DNA of 64,000 nucleotides from positions 62,001 to 126,000 of the forward strand of contig WTXI01000017.1 of the NCBI GenBank assembly GCA_022376515.1. The letters are read 5' to 3'. The notes under the pieces were generated by a model. It had not been told where the DNA came from. It did not search any database and saw only the letters and a program-made list of their open reading frames with translations. Source of the stretch: Lactifluus volemus (lineage: Eukaryota; Basidiomycota; Agaricomycetes; Russulales; Russulaceae). Below are positions 11,633 through 22,868 of this stretch, in pieces (within the stretch, counting starts at the first letter, position 1; every line of letters begins with the position of its first letter). The translations under genes and the position numbers were made by a program.

Positions 11633-12879
11633 TCATAGGCCATTCATAATCTCGACGACCCCATGCCAGCTCTGCAGTTCATCATCCTTCAATCGATAAA
11701 GTTCGCTATAGGGAACCAAGACTCGAGCGTACTGCGACGGGAGCGTGACCGAGATTTTGGCGAAGGTATTTGTGGCATCGCAGAGGTAGGGAGAACACAT
11801 CCTCTTCTTCATCGACGGGGGAACGAGACACGATGACATGGCCGCAGTGGGTTCGGCAGGGATGTTCTGGAACTAGGACGGCAAGGGGGCTCGGGGAGGT
11901 CACCATCATCCTCCACGTCTGCATCACCCCCGTCGTCAATATCCTCTACAGCGTCGTCTTCATTTGGTCTTCATCTTCATCGTCCGTCATGCTCATAAAA
12001 TTTCGCTGACGTATGCTTGTTCGAATACGACCAGGCGTATGGGAGCGTCCCTCGAGGCATGCAAGTGCATTAGAGCGCTCCGCCTTGCGCCTGCGAGCTG
12101 TACAAACCGAGGTACTCGTTGAAGAGAATGACATGAAAGATGTAGACGCATTTCTGGAGCTACGGGAACTTGAAAGCGAGCGAGGTGACACGATCGGGGC
12201 AAAGAAGCTGGAGGCAGTAGATGGTGAAGCAGGGATAGTTGGAGGAGCCGAAAGAGGTGGACAATGCGAGGTTGGAGAGGCACCCCCCACTGACCTCGCT
12301 GGGAAGATGACGAGGCGAGAGGGAATAAGGAAGGATTGGGGATGAGAATAGGAGGAGGAATCGGCAGCGCTGAAGATGGAGCGGGTCTCGGGGATGGAAG
12401 GGTACGAATAGAATCACGAGAGGGGCGCCGTACGGGGGAAAGCGAGTCTGAAGAATTCAACACAGGAAGGTGCCGCGTCGATGATGGCAAAGGTTGTTGT
12501 CTGCTGGTGCGAGGTCAAAAAAAAAAAAAAAACTGAGGAGTAAATAAACTCGCATTGGAAGGTTTGCGATATTTGTGTTGAGAAGTGACAAAGACTTGGT
12601 AGAACGACGTGCAACCGAAGCCTTGTCGGCTGCGAGGTCGAGAGAAAGGAATGAGCGGAGCTCGGTAGTAGCATTGGGCGAGTCCCCAAACGGGTTGGTG
12701 AACTGTGGAGGCGCATGGAGCCCCTCTGAAGATACTGATATGTCTGAAGGCTTTGAAAGGGCGCTGGTTGGAAGAGAGGACTTGCGAAAAGTGTAGAAGA
12801 TATTGGATTTGGGTGAGGTAGGTGGAGAGGCCCGGTCTGACAGTAGGCCCATTGTAAAAAGGGAGGAGTAATGAGCCAT
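11633..12879 (-). CDS. Ser/Pro-rich protein with acidic region, multi-exon, function unknown
   Basis: Reading minus, the start at 12879 gives MAHYSSLFTMGLLSDR, followed by a Ser/Thr-rich segment to about 12550. An intron (gtttat..accagcag, containing a poly-T run seen as poly-A at about 12517-12532) leads to a Pro/Ser-rich exon (RRPSRDSIRTLPSPRPAPSS). A second intron (gtcagt..cctccag, about 12205-12290) changes frame into SFFAPIVSPRSLSSSRSSRN and then a basic stretch and an acidic MTDDEDEDQMK. The last exon ends at TGA 11633-11635 and contains KISVTLPSQYARVLVPYSEL and DELQSWHGVVEIMNGL, the only part that looks folded. No family recognised. Exon ends near 11800-11960 are uncertain, and low complexity makes frame calls less secure. 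Confidence 0.45.
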
Positions 12880-15339
12880 GAGGGGTAAAAAGAAAAGTGA
12901 GAGAGGAGGGAGGGGTAACGAGTAGTGGTTCGGTTTGGTAGGTTATTTATGACGAGTGTGTGAGTAGGAGGTCGTACAGTACAATAGCCGTCTTTCTCAA
13001 TCTAGATTCACTTTCATACTCCGACTTTCCAGTTATTTGGCTTTTATCCCTGTCCCTGACAACTCACTCCCCTCATATGTTACCACCCCGCAAACGTTCC
13101 GAAGACCGCATCGAGCAGTCCAACTCCACCCGCCCCCCCTCCTAATTAGGCCTAGGCGACTCGGCTTTGCAAACGACGATGGGGGTAGAGCACTGCTGTA
13201 GAGTACTTTGATCTCCCTCCACCCCGGTTTCATTCCGGCAAGCTGCTTCCAAATCATGCCAATGTCATGCTTCCTTCTCGATCCAGGCCTCCTTCCCCGA
13301 GTCATCCGTACTGTATCAACATACAGTGCCCACGCCCACAACGTCCACTTGTTCACTAAAACCTTTTTCGGTTTAACCCTCCCACCGTTGGCTCTACAAT
13401 CTCACCCGGCCCGGATCTTTGAGCGCCTGAGCATTCGATGGCGCCACATGTTGGCATGACTGCTTTGATTTTTACTCTATGTTTTTCAAAAACATGGCCT
13501 AACGGTAATCCACAAGCGCCTGCTGTTCCGAATACAGCGGCGGAATATCCTTGGCCGGCTATCCCAGATGCTCCTACTACCGGTTGGCAGCCTCCCCAGT
13601 TCCGCAGGCTCGCATCCGCATCACATCATCCGGGTCTCCAGCTCCATATTATTTGACTCGCCGGCCGTATAGACGCAAGAGGGAATCACCAGACCCAGCG
13701 CGCTTAGTTTCCTATCGACCGCCACTTGATAAATGCCTTACAAACCCGCCCAACGGCCGCCACTAACTCTCTCTGGGCGGTGCCATCGCCCTTGGCGCGT
13801 GAATTCCCGATTGCGCCCTTCCTGAACAGGTTCCGCCCTACTATCGTCGCATTCACGATTTGTCGACATACGGCCCTTTTTATCGTACAGCCGGCCCAGC
13901 TCAATTGGTGCCCAACTGCGGTCGGTAATCTGCTTCTCGGTCCGTAAAATCCGACTTTTTGATTTTATTTTTACCGACAATTACAGATCGGCAACGGCAC
14001 AGGATATTTCATTATGCTAGAGTGAGCGCAGACGATCTGGATTGAGTCGGCTCGCCACGTTGGAGGCGGCTGGGCGGTGGTGGAAAAGACGTCAGAGGAG
14101 GGTAGCGCCGTAGCGCTCTTAATGATCGATTTGATGGTTGATCGATAAAAAAGCGACGTAAAAGTTCATATTGTGTCACGAGGAAGCCGGACATGACTTT
14201 GCTTGATTAGGTGATGTCCTTGCTGAATCAGGCGATTCGGATGTTTCATGGCACAAATCGTTTCCGAATCAGCGAGAATCAGCAAAGTGACGGTGCTTCG
14301 GAGCCGAGACATTTTTTACAGTACAGTACGAATCTCAGTTCAGGGGACCACGGCCGTCTCGGTCTGGGGTCAGTTGACCCCCCACGTGGCCGAGTCAGGC
14401 ACACACTCACGGCGGCATAACTCAACCAGTGGTTGTATATGATCAGATGCTAGGTTTCAGTCAACCTCACAATTTGTCCTCCCAGGTACAACCAGGAATA
14501 CAGACTACAAATGTATTTGACTCCAGCTTCCAGCCCAGTGGGCACCACGGTCTGATAAATCCGACGTTTTGGGACGACGGGTGGCTTGATTGTTGAACCC
14601 ACCCGAGCGTCCATCATACGATCGGACCCCACCACATGTTTTCTGAAGGGGGTACAGTATTGTACCCCGGGAGATACTGTGGATGTTTGCTTGGCATGCA
14701 ACATGCAGTGTTTGACAGGTAGGCCTCGGACCTGTCTAACAACCACGAAGGATGTAAAAACTCTTGTTACACGACGATTGATGTCCTCGGTCTCTTGCAA
14801 TATGATGAGGTCTTCTGTTCTTTGATGCAGACGTCAGGTTGATACGCCGTCCCAGGTTGGCGTAACCTCAAGTGGCCCCCCGAGGAAGCGAGCAGAAGAA
14901 ATTGGAATAGCAAAGAGACAGCCCACCATCATTTTGGCTTTGGTCACTCCCCTTGTACTCTCTGGACTATTGCCACCACCAAGGATTCACATCTTACGTC
15001 CAGGGCGGCCACGGGCGCCGGGTGGTATGACATTCGTGGGGAGTGTGGAAATGCACAGACGGAGTTAGGACACGCCGGACGGTTCAAAAATAAATAGGGA
15101 TGGCTCGAAAATCGGATGAAGTGACAGAATGAACCATAAGTTTTGCCAAGTCAATACAAATTTTTTGGTGTTAGTTCACCTTGTTAGCCGATCGCGCATT
15201 TCTGTAAGACGTTTGACTCTAGGTATGTTAAGAAACGTACCAAAGAACAAATGGTTAAAGCAGGTCGCTAGTACACAGCGGAACCACGTGACTGATACTA
15301 CCAGGTCTGTAGAGTGAGAGATTGCAGCGAAGAGCGGCC
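12880..15339. other. Intergenic, with a weak Pro/Tyr-rich coding-like stretch at about 13500-13930 (+)
   Basis: Between the divergent Ser/Pro-rich gene and TUL1. At about 13500-13930 frame segments such as PAPYYLTRRPYRRKRESPDP and EQVPPYYRRIHDLSTYGPFY look non-random and are joined by frame changes that could be introns or decay. I cannot build a gene model. From 14000 to 15339 I see nothing beyond likely TUL1 upstream sequence. Confidence 0.3.
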
Positions 15340-18198
15340 ATGAGTGCTGCTGCACCTCCACAAGGTCGTCGTACCGATGAATCGAATACTCCAACAACGA
15401 ATAATCCTCGCCCTCAGCGTGGTTCAATAACCTCACTCCTCTTTCTCACCTTTGTCTTCTTTCTCATGTCCAACCATGACGGCGGCGATGACTTTACTGC
15501 AAGGAATCACTACAAGGACACCCTCTCTTCCCTTGAATGGCAACTGAGCAACTATTCTGCATGGCTCAACGGTTCACAACCTACCAATTTTACTTTGGTG
15601 CGCCCTCCATCTCACCCACAACCCTGCTCTTTTTCTAAAATGGCTCACTAAAATAGCCGCCTCGGCCATCCGGCGAGTATCGTGTGATCTCCGAAACTGT
15701 ACCCCACCCTGGCATTCTCGACCCTCTCACTCGATCCTACTATCCTAATATCACCGGTTTTATCAGAGGAGATGCTTCTTTCCGAAATCTCACTTCAGAG
15801 CTGATGCCAGCGCTCGAGTGGAACGAGACAGAGGTAGCTCAAAAGCTTGGTCGCTGGAATTGGTCCGCGACCAACAAGGTGACCATCAGCTTCTTATCGA
15901 GACCCATGGACGAGAAGGAGAGGGAAGGGTTTGAGAGCGTGGCAATGTTAAATGTGAGTCGACAGACCTCCAACACTACGGATGCTCAACTTTTGCAACA
16001 CGATAGGGTCACGTAGAAGCTATTGACGGAAATAATGCACGAGAGATCCATCTCGATTTTGTTGGCATACAGTTCTTGGATACTGGATCCGTATACGGCT
16101 TTGCCCAGGACTCCGGGTAAGGTTCTCTACCACCCGATATTGACCTATTTCTGATTTCCCTGTCAAGAATGTCCGTTGATATTCGCATGCTGCCATCCCT
16201 TGTTCCTCCAGACTTGGTTAATTTAACCGCCCACGCCGTTGTGCCTGTCCTTGAGGATAACATAGCCAAAGTCAAAACGCTTCTCGCTTCGAACGATCTT
16301 ACTTCTGAAACGAATACTACACCGCCCGAATCGACCTGTCAATTCGCTCTATATGCACAGGTGCACCCGTCGAATGTATCCGCTGTGGACATGCGCGAGC
16401 TGGAAGATGAGCTCATGCATCCCACAGGCGTGACCACCGTCTCGCGACCACCTCTTCAACTCGACTTGGCCCTCGTCAGTCCCGAGTGTGGTGTTCTGAT
16501 TGGGGCCAAAGAAGCGGATGGTATGCGATCTCGCATGTTCTTTAGAAAAGTGACTTCCTGTTCGTCGAATCCAACCGTCCTATTCTTTTCGTCCACTGAT
16601 TTGCCGTAGATGCTGGATTTGCTGGGCTCGTTTACCTTGCCATGCTCTTGCTGCTCTCCAATCAAATGTCAGAGAGCAGAACACCAGCTTCTCTTTCCAG
16701 AATTTCTCGCTGGTCATTTATCGTGCAGGCATTAGCAGATTCGATAGCGTTCGCCGGTGTAGGCTTGCATATATCATGCGCACACTAGCACGAGACTTAT
16801 TATGTCGCAGCATATCACTTTCGCCATCCTTGCCGATGGTCGACCTTCAATGGCGCTGGTCGCCCCGGCATTTCTCGCATGTGCACTCTTCTCATACGAA
16901 GTGGTACGCCAATCGTACATGTTCAATCTCGGGCCCTGTTAACCAAACTCATCTTTATCCAGCAATTCGTTCTTTTGATCCAACAGGTACAGGCACCTGA
17001 AGATTTGGCCGCGCTACCTCCTGTACCCTCTCCACAGTCAAGCGTAACTACACCATCCCCAAGCGGTGTGCCCACGTCCACCCAAGCGGATGCACCACCC
17101 ATTTCTTCTCTGCAACCGCCTCCAAGGCCTCTTCTCTCCCTCTTCCGGATGATTTTCTGGTCCGTCTGGTATGACGAACATAACCGCATCTGTGCGCGAC
17201 CTCCCCTTCTCCCTTTGATCGCCGGTTTATGCTGACGTATGAATGGCTACGCAGGGTACTTCGTATTCATCGTGTTTGCACTCGTCGTGCGTGTCGTTGT
17301 GGCGCCGGGCCTCGCAGTTGTCCTTCTCGCCGTCCTTTATTCGTCAATCTGGGTCCCTCAGATTGTGCGTGCCACTCGTCGTGGCAGGCCGTGCGCGCTG
17401 GGACGGAGGTATGTCATTGGGACGACGGTGGGACGGATGCTCATAGCTTTATGTACGCATCTTCATTGTACTGGTTCTGCTTCTTTGACTAACGCGACCC
17501 GCGCGTGCGGGCAAAGATTTCCTGGGATGCCCGAAAAATGTGATGGACGTGGAACCGCGCGGTACGTCGTACCGATATCCCCTTTAGTTCCCGCTGATAG
17601 TATTTCGACAGCCTGGGTCTACGTACTCTGCGCATTTGTATGCGTGCAAGCAACGGTCCTCGGTCTGCAAGCTTCATTTGGACCCGCCTTCTTCCTTCCT
17701 TCGCGCGTACGTTATCTGTTTTGAGCCTCGAATTGCGTGTACATCCGATATATCCCCTTGACAGCTGGCAGATTCGCAAGGGTATGATTACCACCCACCG
17801 CTTTCTGACACAGAAACGGGTCCATTAGGCGATTGCTCTATCTGTATGGATGCTATCGAGCGTCCGCCGCAGGACCTGTCAGGCAAGCCGAGTCGGCGCG
17901 GTATGCGCACGCGAGCGTCTTATAGCCTTGCGCCGTGTAGCCATCTATTTGTGGGTCATTTCTCTTTCTCTCATCGTGACGCAACGTTAAATATTCTGTT
18001 CGATAGCACACGGAGTGTCTTGAGCGGGTGAGTTTTTCTCTCTTACTACTGGCGATTGTAATGATGATTTTATCTTTCCAAAGTGGCTTGCAATCAAGGT
18101 ATTTATTTGCACAGACCCTGGCTCCGAGTTTCGGTGTGGCTAAACCTTATTTTCAGAACATCTGTCCTCAGTGCCGACGGCCGTTACCTCCTCTGTAA
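15340..18198 (+). CDS. TUL1: Tul1/Dsc1-type transmembrane RING-H2 E3 ubiquitin ligase
   Basis: Tul1/Dsc1 is the catalytic subunit of the Golgi/endosomal Dsc ubiquitin ligase complex, which acts in membrane-protein quality control and, in some fungi, SREBP cleavage. Fourteen exons are supported: 15340-15597, 15657-15953, 16007-16116, 16168-16520, 16610-16758, 16811-16903, 16963-17191, 17255-17452, 17517-17561, 17612-17706, 17765-17950, 18007-18027, 18084-18098 and 18157-18198. They total 2091 nt (696 residues). A signal-anchor lies near residues 30-45. A large luminal domain with several N-glycosylation sequons follows, then a multi-helix membrane region (AGLVYLAMLLLLSN, YFVFIVFALVVRVVVAPGLA, AWVYVLCAFVCVQATVLGLQ). 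The C-terminal RING is DCSICMDAIE..PCSHLFHTECLERWLAIKNICPQCRRPLPPL, with the usual Cys/His ligands and an insert between the second and third ligands. The exons encoding HTECLER (21 nt) and WLAIK (15 nt) are micro-exons. Confidence 0.92.
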
Positions 18199-19930
18199 TT
18201 CTCCACTCATACATAGAGCAAGCATTTGGTGTCCTCACAGAGAGGGCCCTTGTCATTTTGTATTACCCCTATAGCAAGGTCAATAGAATGACTACTAATC
18301 GATGAACGTCAAGTTGGCGAATATTTGGAAGGCTATACATACGACTAGCGCGTAGGTCAAGACACTTTGATGGGCTAACACTTTAAACTGGAGAGACCAT
18401 ATCAATCCCGACCTTCATCCAACGCATGGTGAGAGGAGACGACGACTTGCTAGTTGGATGAACTCCTTCCCCTCCGCCCCGCGGGTCCGAACGATATTAT
18501 TGCTTTTTTTTTAATGTGCCTTTGTGCTGTTTTTTTGCTTCTTTTTCCAGCCAAACATTACCCACCTACATATAAGCACCGAATTTAGCGAAGTAAAGCT
18601 GGTGAGAGGATGCCTTTGTGGTCTTCTGTTTTTGCCTTTGGGCTATCGGCTAGTTTTCTATTCACTGAATCCCCCCCCCCCCCCCTGGGGCACCTGGACA
18701 ACCGCGTCACTCGCAGGTCGAGTATAGTCGGAATTGACAATGAAAGGGTTCGAGTGGGAATATTACACGCTGTGGTGTGTCGAATGCAGTGATATATTTA
18801 GTATTGGGCAAAATGTTCTTTGTGTACTACATATCTGAATCCTCACTTGCCCCACTTGTTGATACGACATGCAAGTTCCTCTTCAGCAGTCCCGTCGACG
18901 GCGCTCACGGGCATATGACGAATGAAGCGTGAGAAATAAGCATCCAGTCAACTTTCGGTTCCATTGGATGGCTTCTACAACTATAATACATTTCCTTGTG
19001 CCTGTAGATTGAACTTCTGAGGAAATTGCATTTTATTGCCGCCCCGCACTGGCCGTGTCTTCCGATTCCGAGTCGCGATCACTTGTTTCGCGGCGAGTCA
19101 TACCACTGGTCTGACTCTCGGCGAAACAATTCAGAAAGGGCTACAAGTCACAGGTGAGACTAGAGCTGAAAAGTGGGGGGATCTTTGTGGGATGACTAGC
19201 AGGAAAGGATGGTATTTCATGATGGCCCCAGCGTTTGAGAGCAGCAAGCAATACCATAGTTTATACTGCACTAAATCGGTATTCCTTTTGAACGCGGCCG
19301 CATCGTTTCTGAGACCAGGACCGTGACTGTGCCGCCAGAATTTCCCATTTGATCTAGCTATCGTCAAGAACCTGGAGTGTGAAACATTCCGGGAGAACTC
19401 GTCGAGCTCCATATGGCACACATCTTCTTCCAAGCCTAGAACATGATTTGGTGTCTACAAAAAGTTTTAAGGTACTGGAGTAAGGAACTCACTCTAGATG
19501 GACCCGTAAGAATAGCTAGCTGCCCGTGAGTCGAGGAACGTATAGATGCCAGAAAATCCTACTAGTAAATGCCTGCGACATTCTCATCAGCGCATGAATG
19601 ACGGCTCGAGACGTGGGACGATATCCATCAAGACCTCTAAAGTTAGTGCGAAATACCCATTGGTGCGTGGAAGCCTCAGAATTTGAGAATTGGGCACTGC
19701 TTTGCGAGAACATCGATAATAATTGCACGAGTCAGCGTATTACCTTGATGGAACATTAGAGAGTGTTGATGCCGCCGGGATGGCTAAGAATCCGGCCTTC
19801 GATGCCAATCGAAGACTCGGACGTGTCGAGGTACAGTATCGTGACTCTGACCGGACTTTCCCCTGTTCAGGTACGTTCTGCTCATGGTCGAAACGGGGAA
19901 AGGCCAACCCTGAGTTCCTTTCCGAAATCT
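18199..19930. other. Intergenic between TUL1 and its decayed copy
   Basis: A run of C is at about 18670-18684 and a T-rich patch at 18505-18545. Open frames are short and unsupported. Part of 19740-19930 may be further degenerate TUL1-derived sequence, but I cannot align it by eye. Confidence 0.3.
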
Positions 19931-19934
19931 CGCC

Positions 19935-20545
19935 AAGTTCTTGCTTCCGAGTCCGCCGTCCAATAGAATTAGATTCCGGGCTCCTTTTACCTTTTACCTT
20001 CCAATACTCTTGCTGCTTTCCGCTTCTCTCCAGAATTTCCTCACTCTGTCAGTCATTATTAATATGATCCAAAAACGTGTGATTGACCTTCGCTGGCTCC
20101 GGCACTGGTGCTGATCGCCTCGGATATGCACTCTTCTCAATTCCAAGTGGCACTACGCTATGTACTACAATTTTGGGTCCTACTTACCGACCCCATCATT
20201 CTCATCCAACAATTCGTTCTTCTGATCCGACACCCGACTACCTCCGGCACCCAACCCCTGTAGGCTCGGTCACCGTCTCCACGGGCAAAAGCGCATCCCC
20301 GAGTGGCGTGCCCACGACTGCTTCGGCGACTACACAGTAACCCTTATTCTGGTCTGTCTGGGTATGAAAAAAGCGTAAACCGGATTTTGCGCATGATCCT
20401 CTTCTCCCTTTGACCGTCCGACCTTGGGTTACTCTGTCCAACAACGAATGGACGCGCACTGGAAGGGTACTTCATATCATATATCCTCGTTACGTGTCGT
20501 GGTTTTGCTGTTGGCATTCCTCGCCTTGGCCAATTTGAGTCCTTT
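19935..20545 (+). pseudogene. Decayed partial copy of TUL1 (membrane region)
   Basis: Collinear stretches match TUL1 exons 5 to 8 and their introns (16610-17300) at lower identity. Examples are ctcttgctgctttccgc, tctccagaatttcctc, gcactcttctcaattccaag, the block atccaacaattcgttcttctgatcc, cccgagtggcgtgcccac, ctggtctgtctgg and gggtacttcatatc. Order and orientation are kept. Intron sequence is included (cttctccctttga), so this is a DNA-level duplication and not a retrocopy. The reading frames are broken by stops and indels and there is no RING portion. It lies about 1.7 kb downstream of TUL1 in tandem. It is not expected to make protein. Confidence 0.8.
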
Positions 20546-21210
20546 GTGCGGTCAGCCGTGGTGCCAGTGGGATGGGTGGTAGGTACTAGGTTATTAGGGA
20601 CGACGGGTTGAACGCACGTTTCTTGTTGATGTCCCTTGATTGCCGCGGCCGAGCTTTGGGCATCAATCGGCCCATTCCGAAAAAAAACCACTTTTATTTT
20701 GATAAACAAACCTAAGCGACGGAGGTAAGGTGGTGTGGCGTTCTGTACCATTCACCGATTCCGCCCTGGGCACCACGTCGTTCGCTGGTCGCCGGGCGTA
20801 GTCAGAACGGACAACGATGGAAGACTTCCAGCTCCAAGCGTGGGGTGCGGTCCGAGTGGGACTGAGCCGTGGATGCACACGCTTTGTGTAAAAATAAGGA
20901 AGAGCGGGAACTGGGCCCAAAAAAGGTCTACGTCGCTTCACATCAGAACTAACGAGATACTGTAAAAGAAACTTCTCACCTTCCCACTGGAGTTGATAGT
21001 ATTACTACTACATGCAGCCTTGAGCATATGCACTGCTGATTCATTTCAGAAATGGATCAACGATGTCTTGTGGTATTTTCAATACGTTCAATGTCTGGTG
21101 CCGAGTCGTATCTGTCTTATCAACCGAACATACCACGAATTATTCTCCCATTGGTAGAGTTAATAATACATCTAGTCAGCAGCATCTAAATTTTTTTTTC
21201 ACCTCAAACC
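20546..21210. other. Intergenic, no gene recognised
   Basis: Nothing supported. Includes the 3' flank of the minus-strand RIB3 gene. Confidence 0.4.
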
Positions 21211-22129
21211 CTACAGTAGGGCCTTTTTCTGCTCACGATACTCCACAAGCATCGCAACGCTGATCATAGGCAAGCCAAACCGATCTGCAAAGGCGCGACA
21301 TGCATCCCGGCGCATCATGGTCCCTGCCTCGTCGTCATTGACCAACTCACAGAGCAAGCCGGCGAGTGGCAGTTCCGCGAGCGCGCACAGATCGACGGCA
21401 GCCTCTGTGTGCCCGCGCCGTGTGAGCACGCCGCCAGGTCGCGCGCGCAAGGGTACCATGTGACCGGGACGGGTGAAATCATGCGATTTTACGCCAGTGG
21501 GCGCGGCGAGTGCGCGTGCTGTGAGTGCGCGATCATGCGCCGAAATACCAGTTGAGGTGCCTGTGACATTGGATATGTCCATCAGCAGGGAGAATAAGAG
21601 AAAATGACGAAGCGTACCATGCTTATAGTCGACGGTGACGGTGTAGGCGGTCCGATTCCGTTCTTCGTTTATTGGGACCATCATCGGGATGGACAATTCC
21701 TCGAGATGATCGCCTGGAAGTGAGATGCAGATGTATCCGCTAGGAAGGGGGTTCAACAAAGAGTCGATTTGAGCGACCGAGTCGGTAGCAGATAGTGGCG
21801 CGGGAGGTTCATCGTTACCTGGTATGCTTGATCATCCAAGCCATTTGCTCTGTGGAGCATCCGGCGGCAGGGATGATGAGATCGCCTTCGTTCTCGCGAT
21901 TCTCATCATCCATGACGACTATAAATTCACCACGCGCCATGGCTGCGATGGCGCTCTCTACTGTATCGAATGCAAAGGTGGTGCGGGGGAGTGGAGTACG
22001 TTGCTTGGGTGCTCGCCTTGGAGGCGACGAGAGATCAACGGCATTATTATAAGTGTCCCGTATGGGCACTATTGGAGTAAAGGGTGGTGGAATGGAGAGA
22101 GAGCTTGGCAGGACAGCAACTGGAGACAT
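21211..22129 (-). CDS. RIB3: 3,4-dihydroxy-2-butanone 4-phosphate synthase
   Basis: Converts ribulose 5-phosphate to 3,4-dihydroxy-2-butanone 4-phosphate plus formate, a committed step of riboflavin synthesis. Three exons (21819-22129, 21618-21739, 21211-21560) total 783 nt, giving 260 residues, which is slightly long for the family because of an extra N-terminus of about 45 residues before the conserved core. Metal and substrate motifs are present: [13 protein letters not shown], the [12 protein letters not shown] block, [14 protein letters not shown], and [20 protein letters not shown] followed by [10 protein letters not shown]. The ATG at 22127-22129 is the first in-frame ATG. Introns are 21740-21818 and 21561-21617. 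There is no fused GTP cyclohydrolase II domain, as expected for fungi. Confidence 0.96.
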
Positions 22130-22868
22130 GTTCACTAACTCGCTCGGGACTCGAAGGAAATGGGCAGGGCTCTGTCTTATGTAAAGGAAAAAGTAATGTC
22201 ACGTGAATGAGAATTTCCAATGACTATTTTGGTCTTTGTCAAGACCGGAGAACTCCGGCAAGTTATTGTTATTTCAGATTCACAAACAAAGTACTATACA
22301 GTATTGAGGTGATGGCGACAGGGCTAGGTCGGTAGCAACCGTCTGCACAATAGGGTCTACTCGCCCTGGCAGGTGATCAAAGGGGTTGTCAGTTGACTAG
22401 GGAATCTGGCTCCGAAGGCAGTGTACTGGCAAGGCTAATGCCCTGATATCAAGTTGGAGGTCTCCGCGGGATTTGATTTGATTTCGACGTGGCACTGAAT
22501 ATAGCATCGTGGGAAATGACCCCACGTGTTGTCGTTGGAATTGTCAAACATACGTTTTGGTTTTTGATAGAAAGTAAATGTAGAGTAAGAGAGAGAAAGA
22601 GAGATTTAATTGCTGTGTGTGACTCTAAAATGAAGCGTGGATCTAGCCGGTCAAAAGTGCCGTCACGGATACGGGCAAACCAGGGTTAGCTGACTAGAGC
22701 CGCTCGTCGTTACCGGCGCAGAGTCGTCGGCCACCACTTCCATCCTTGTCCTTGTCGCTTTTGCCGCTCTTCTCTTTTTTTTTTATAATTTTATACCTTT
22801 CACGCTTTCTCTGTAGGATTCCTCTCCTCTCTTTTCATTCTATCCCACTCAACCTTGTTATATACCAG
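22130..22868. other. Divergent intergenic region between RIB3 and the ZDS-type gene
   Basis: About 740 bp between two divergently transcribed genes, so probably both promoters. Pyrimidine-rich near 22740-22850, which is common before fungal start codons. No coding sequence seen. Confidence 0.5.
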
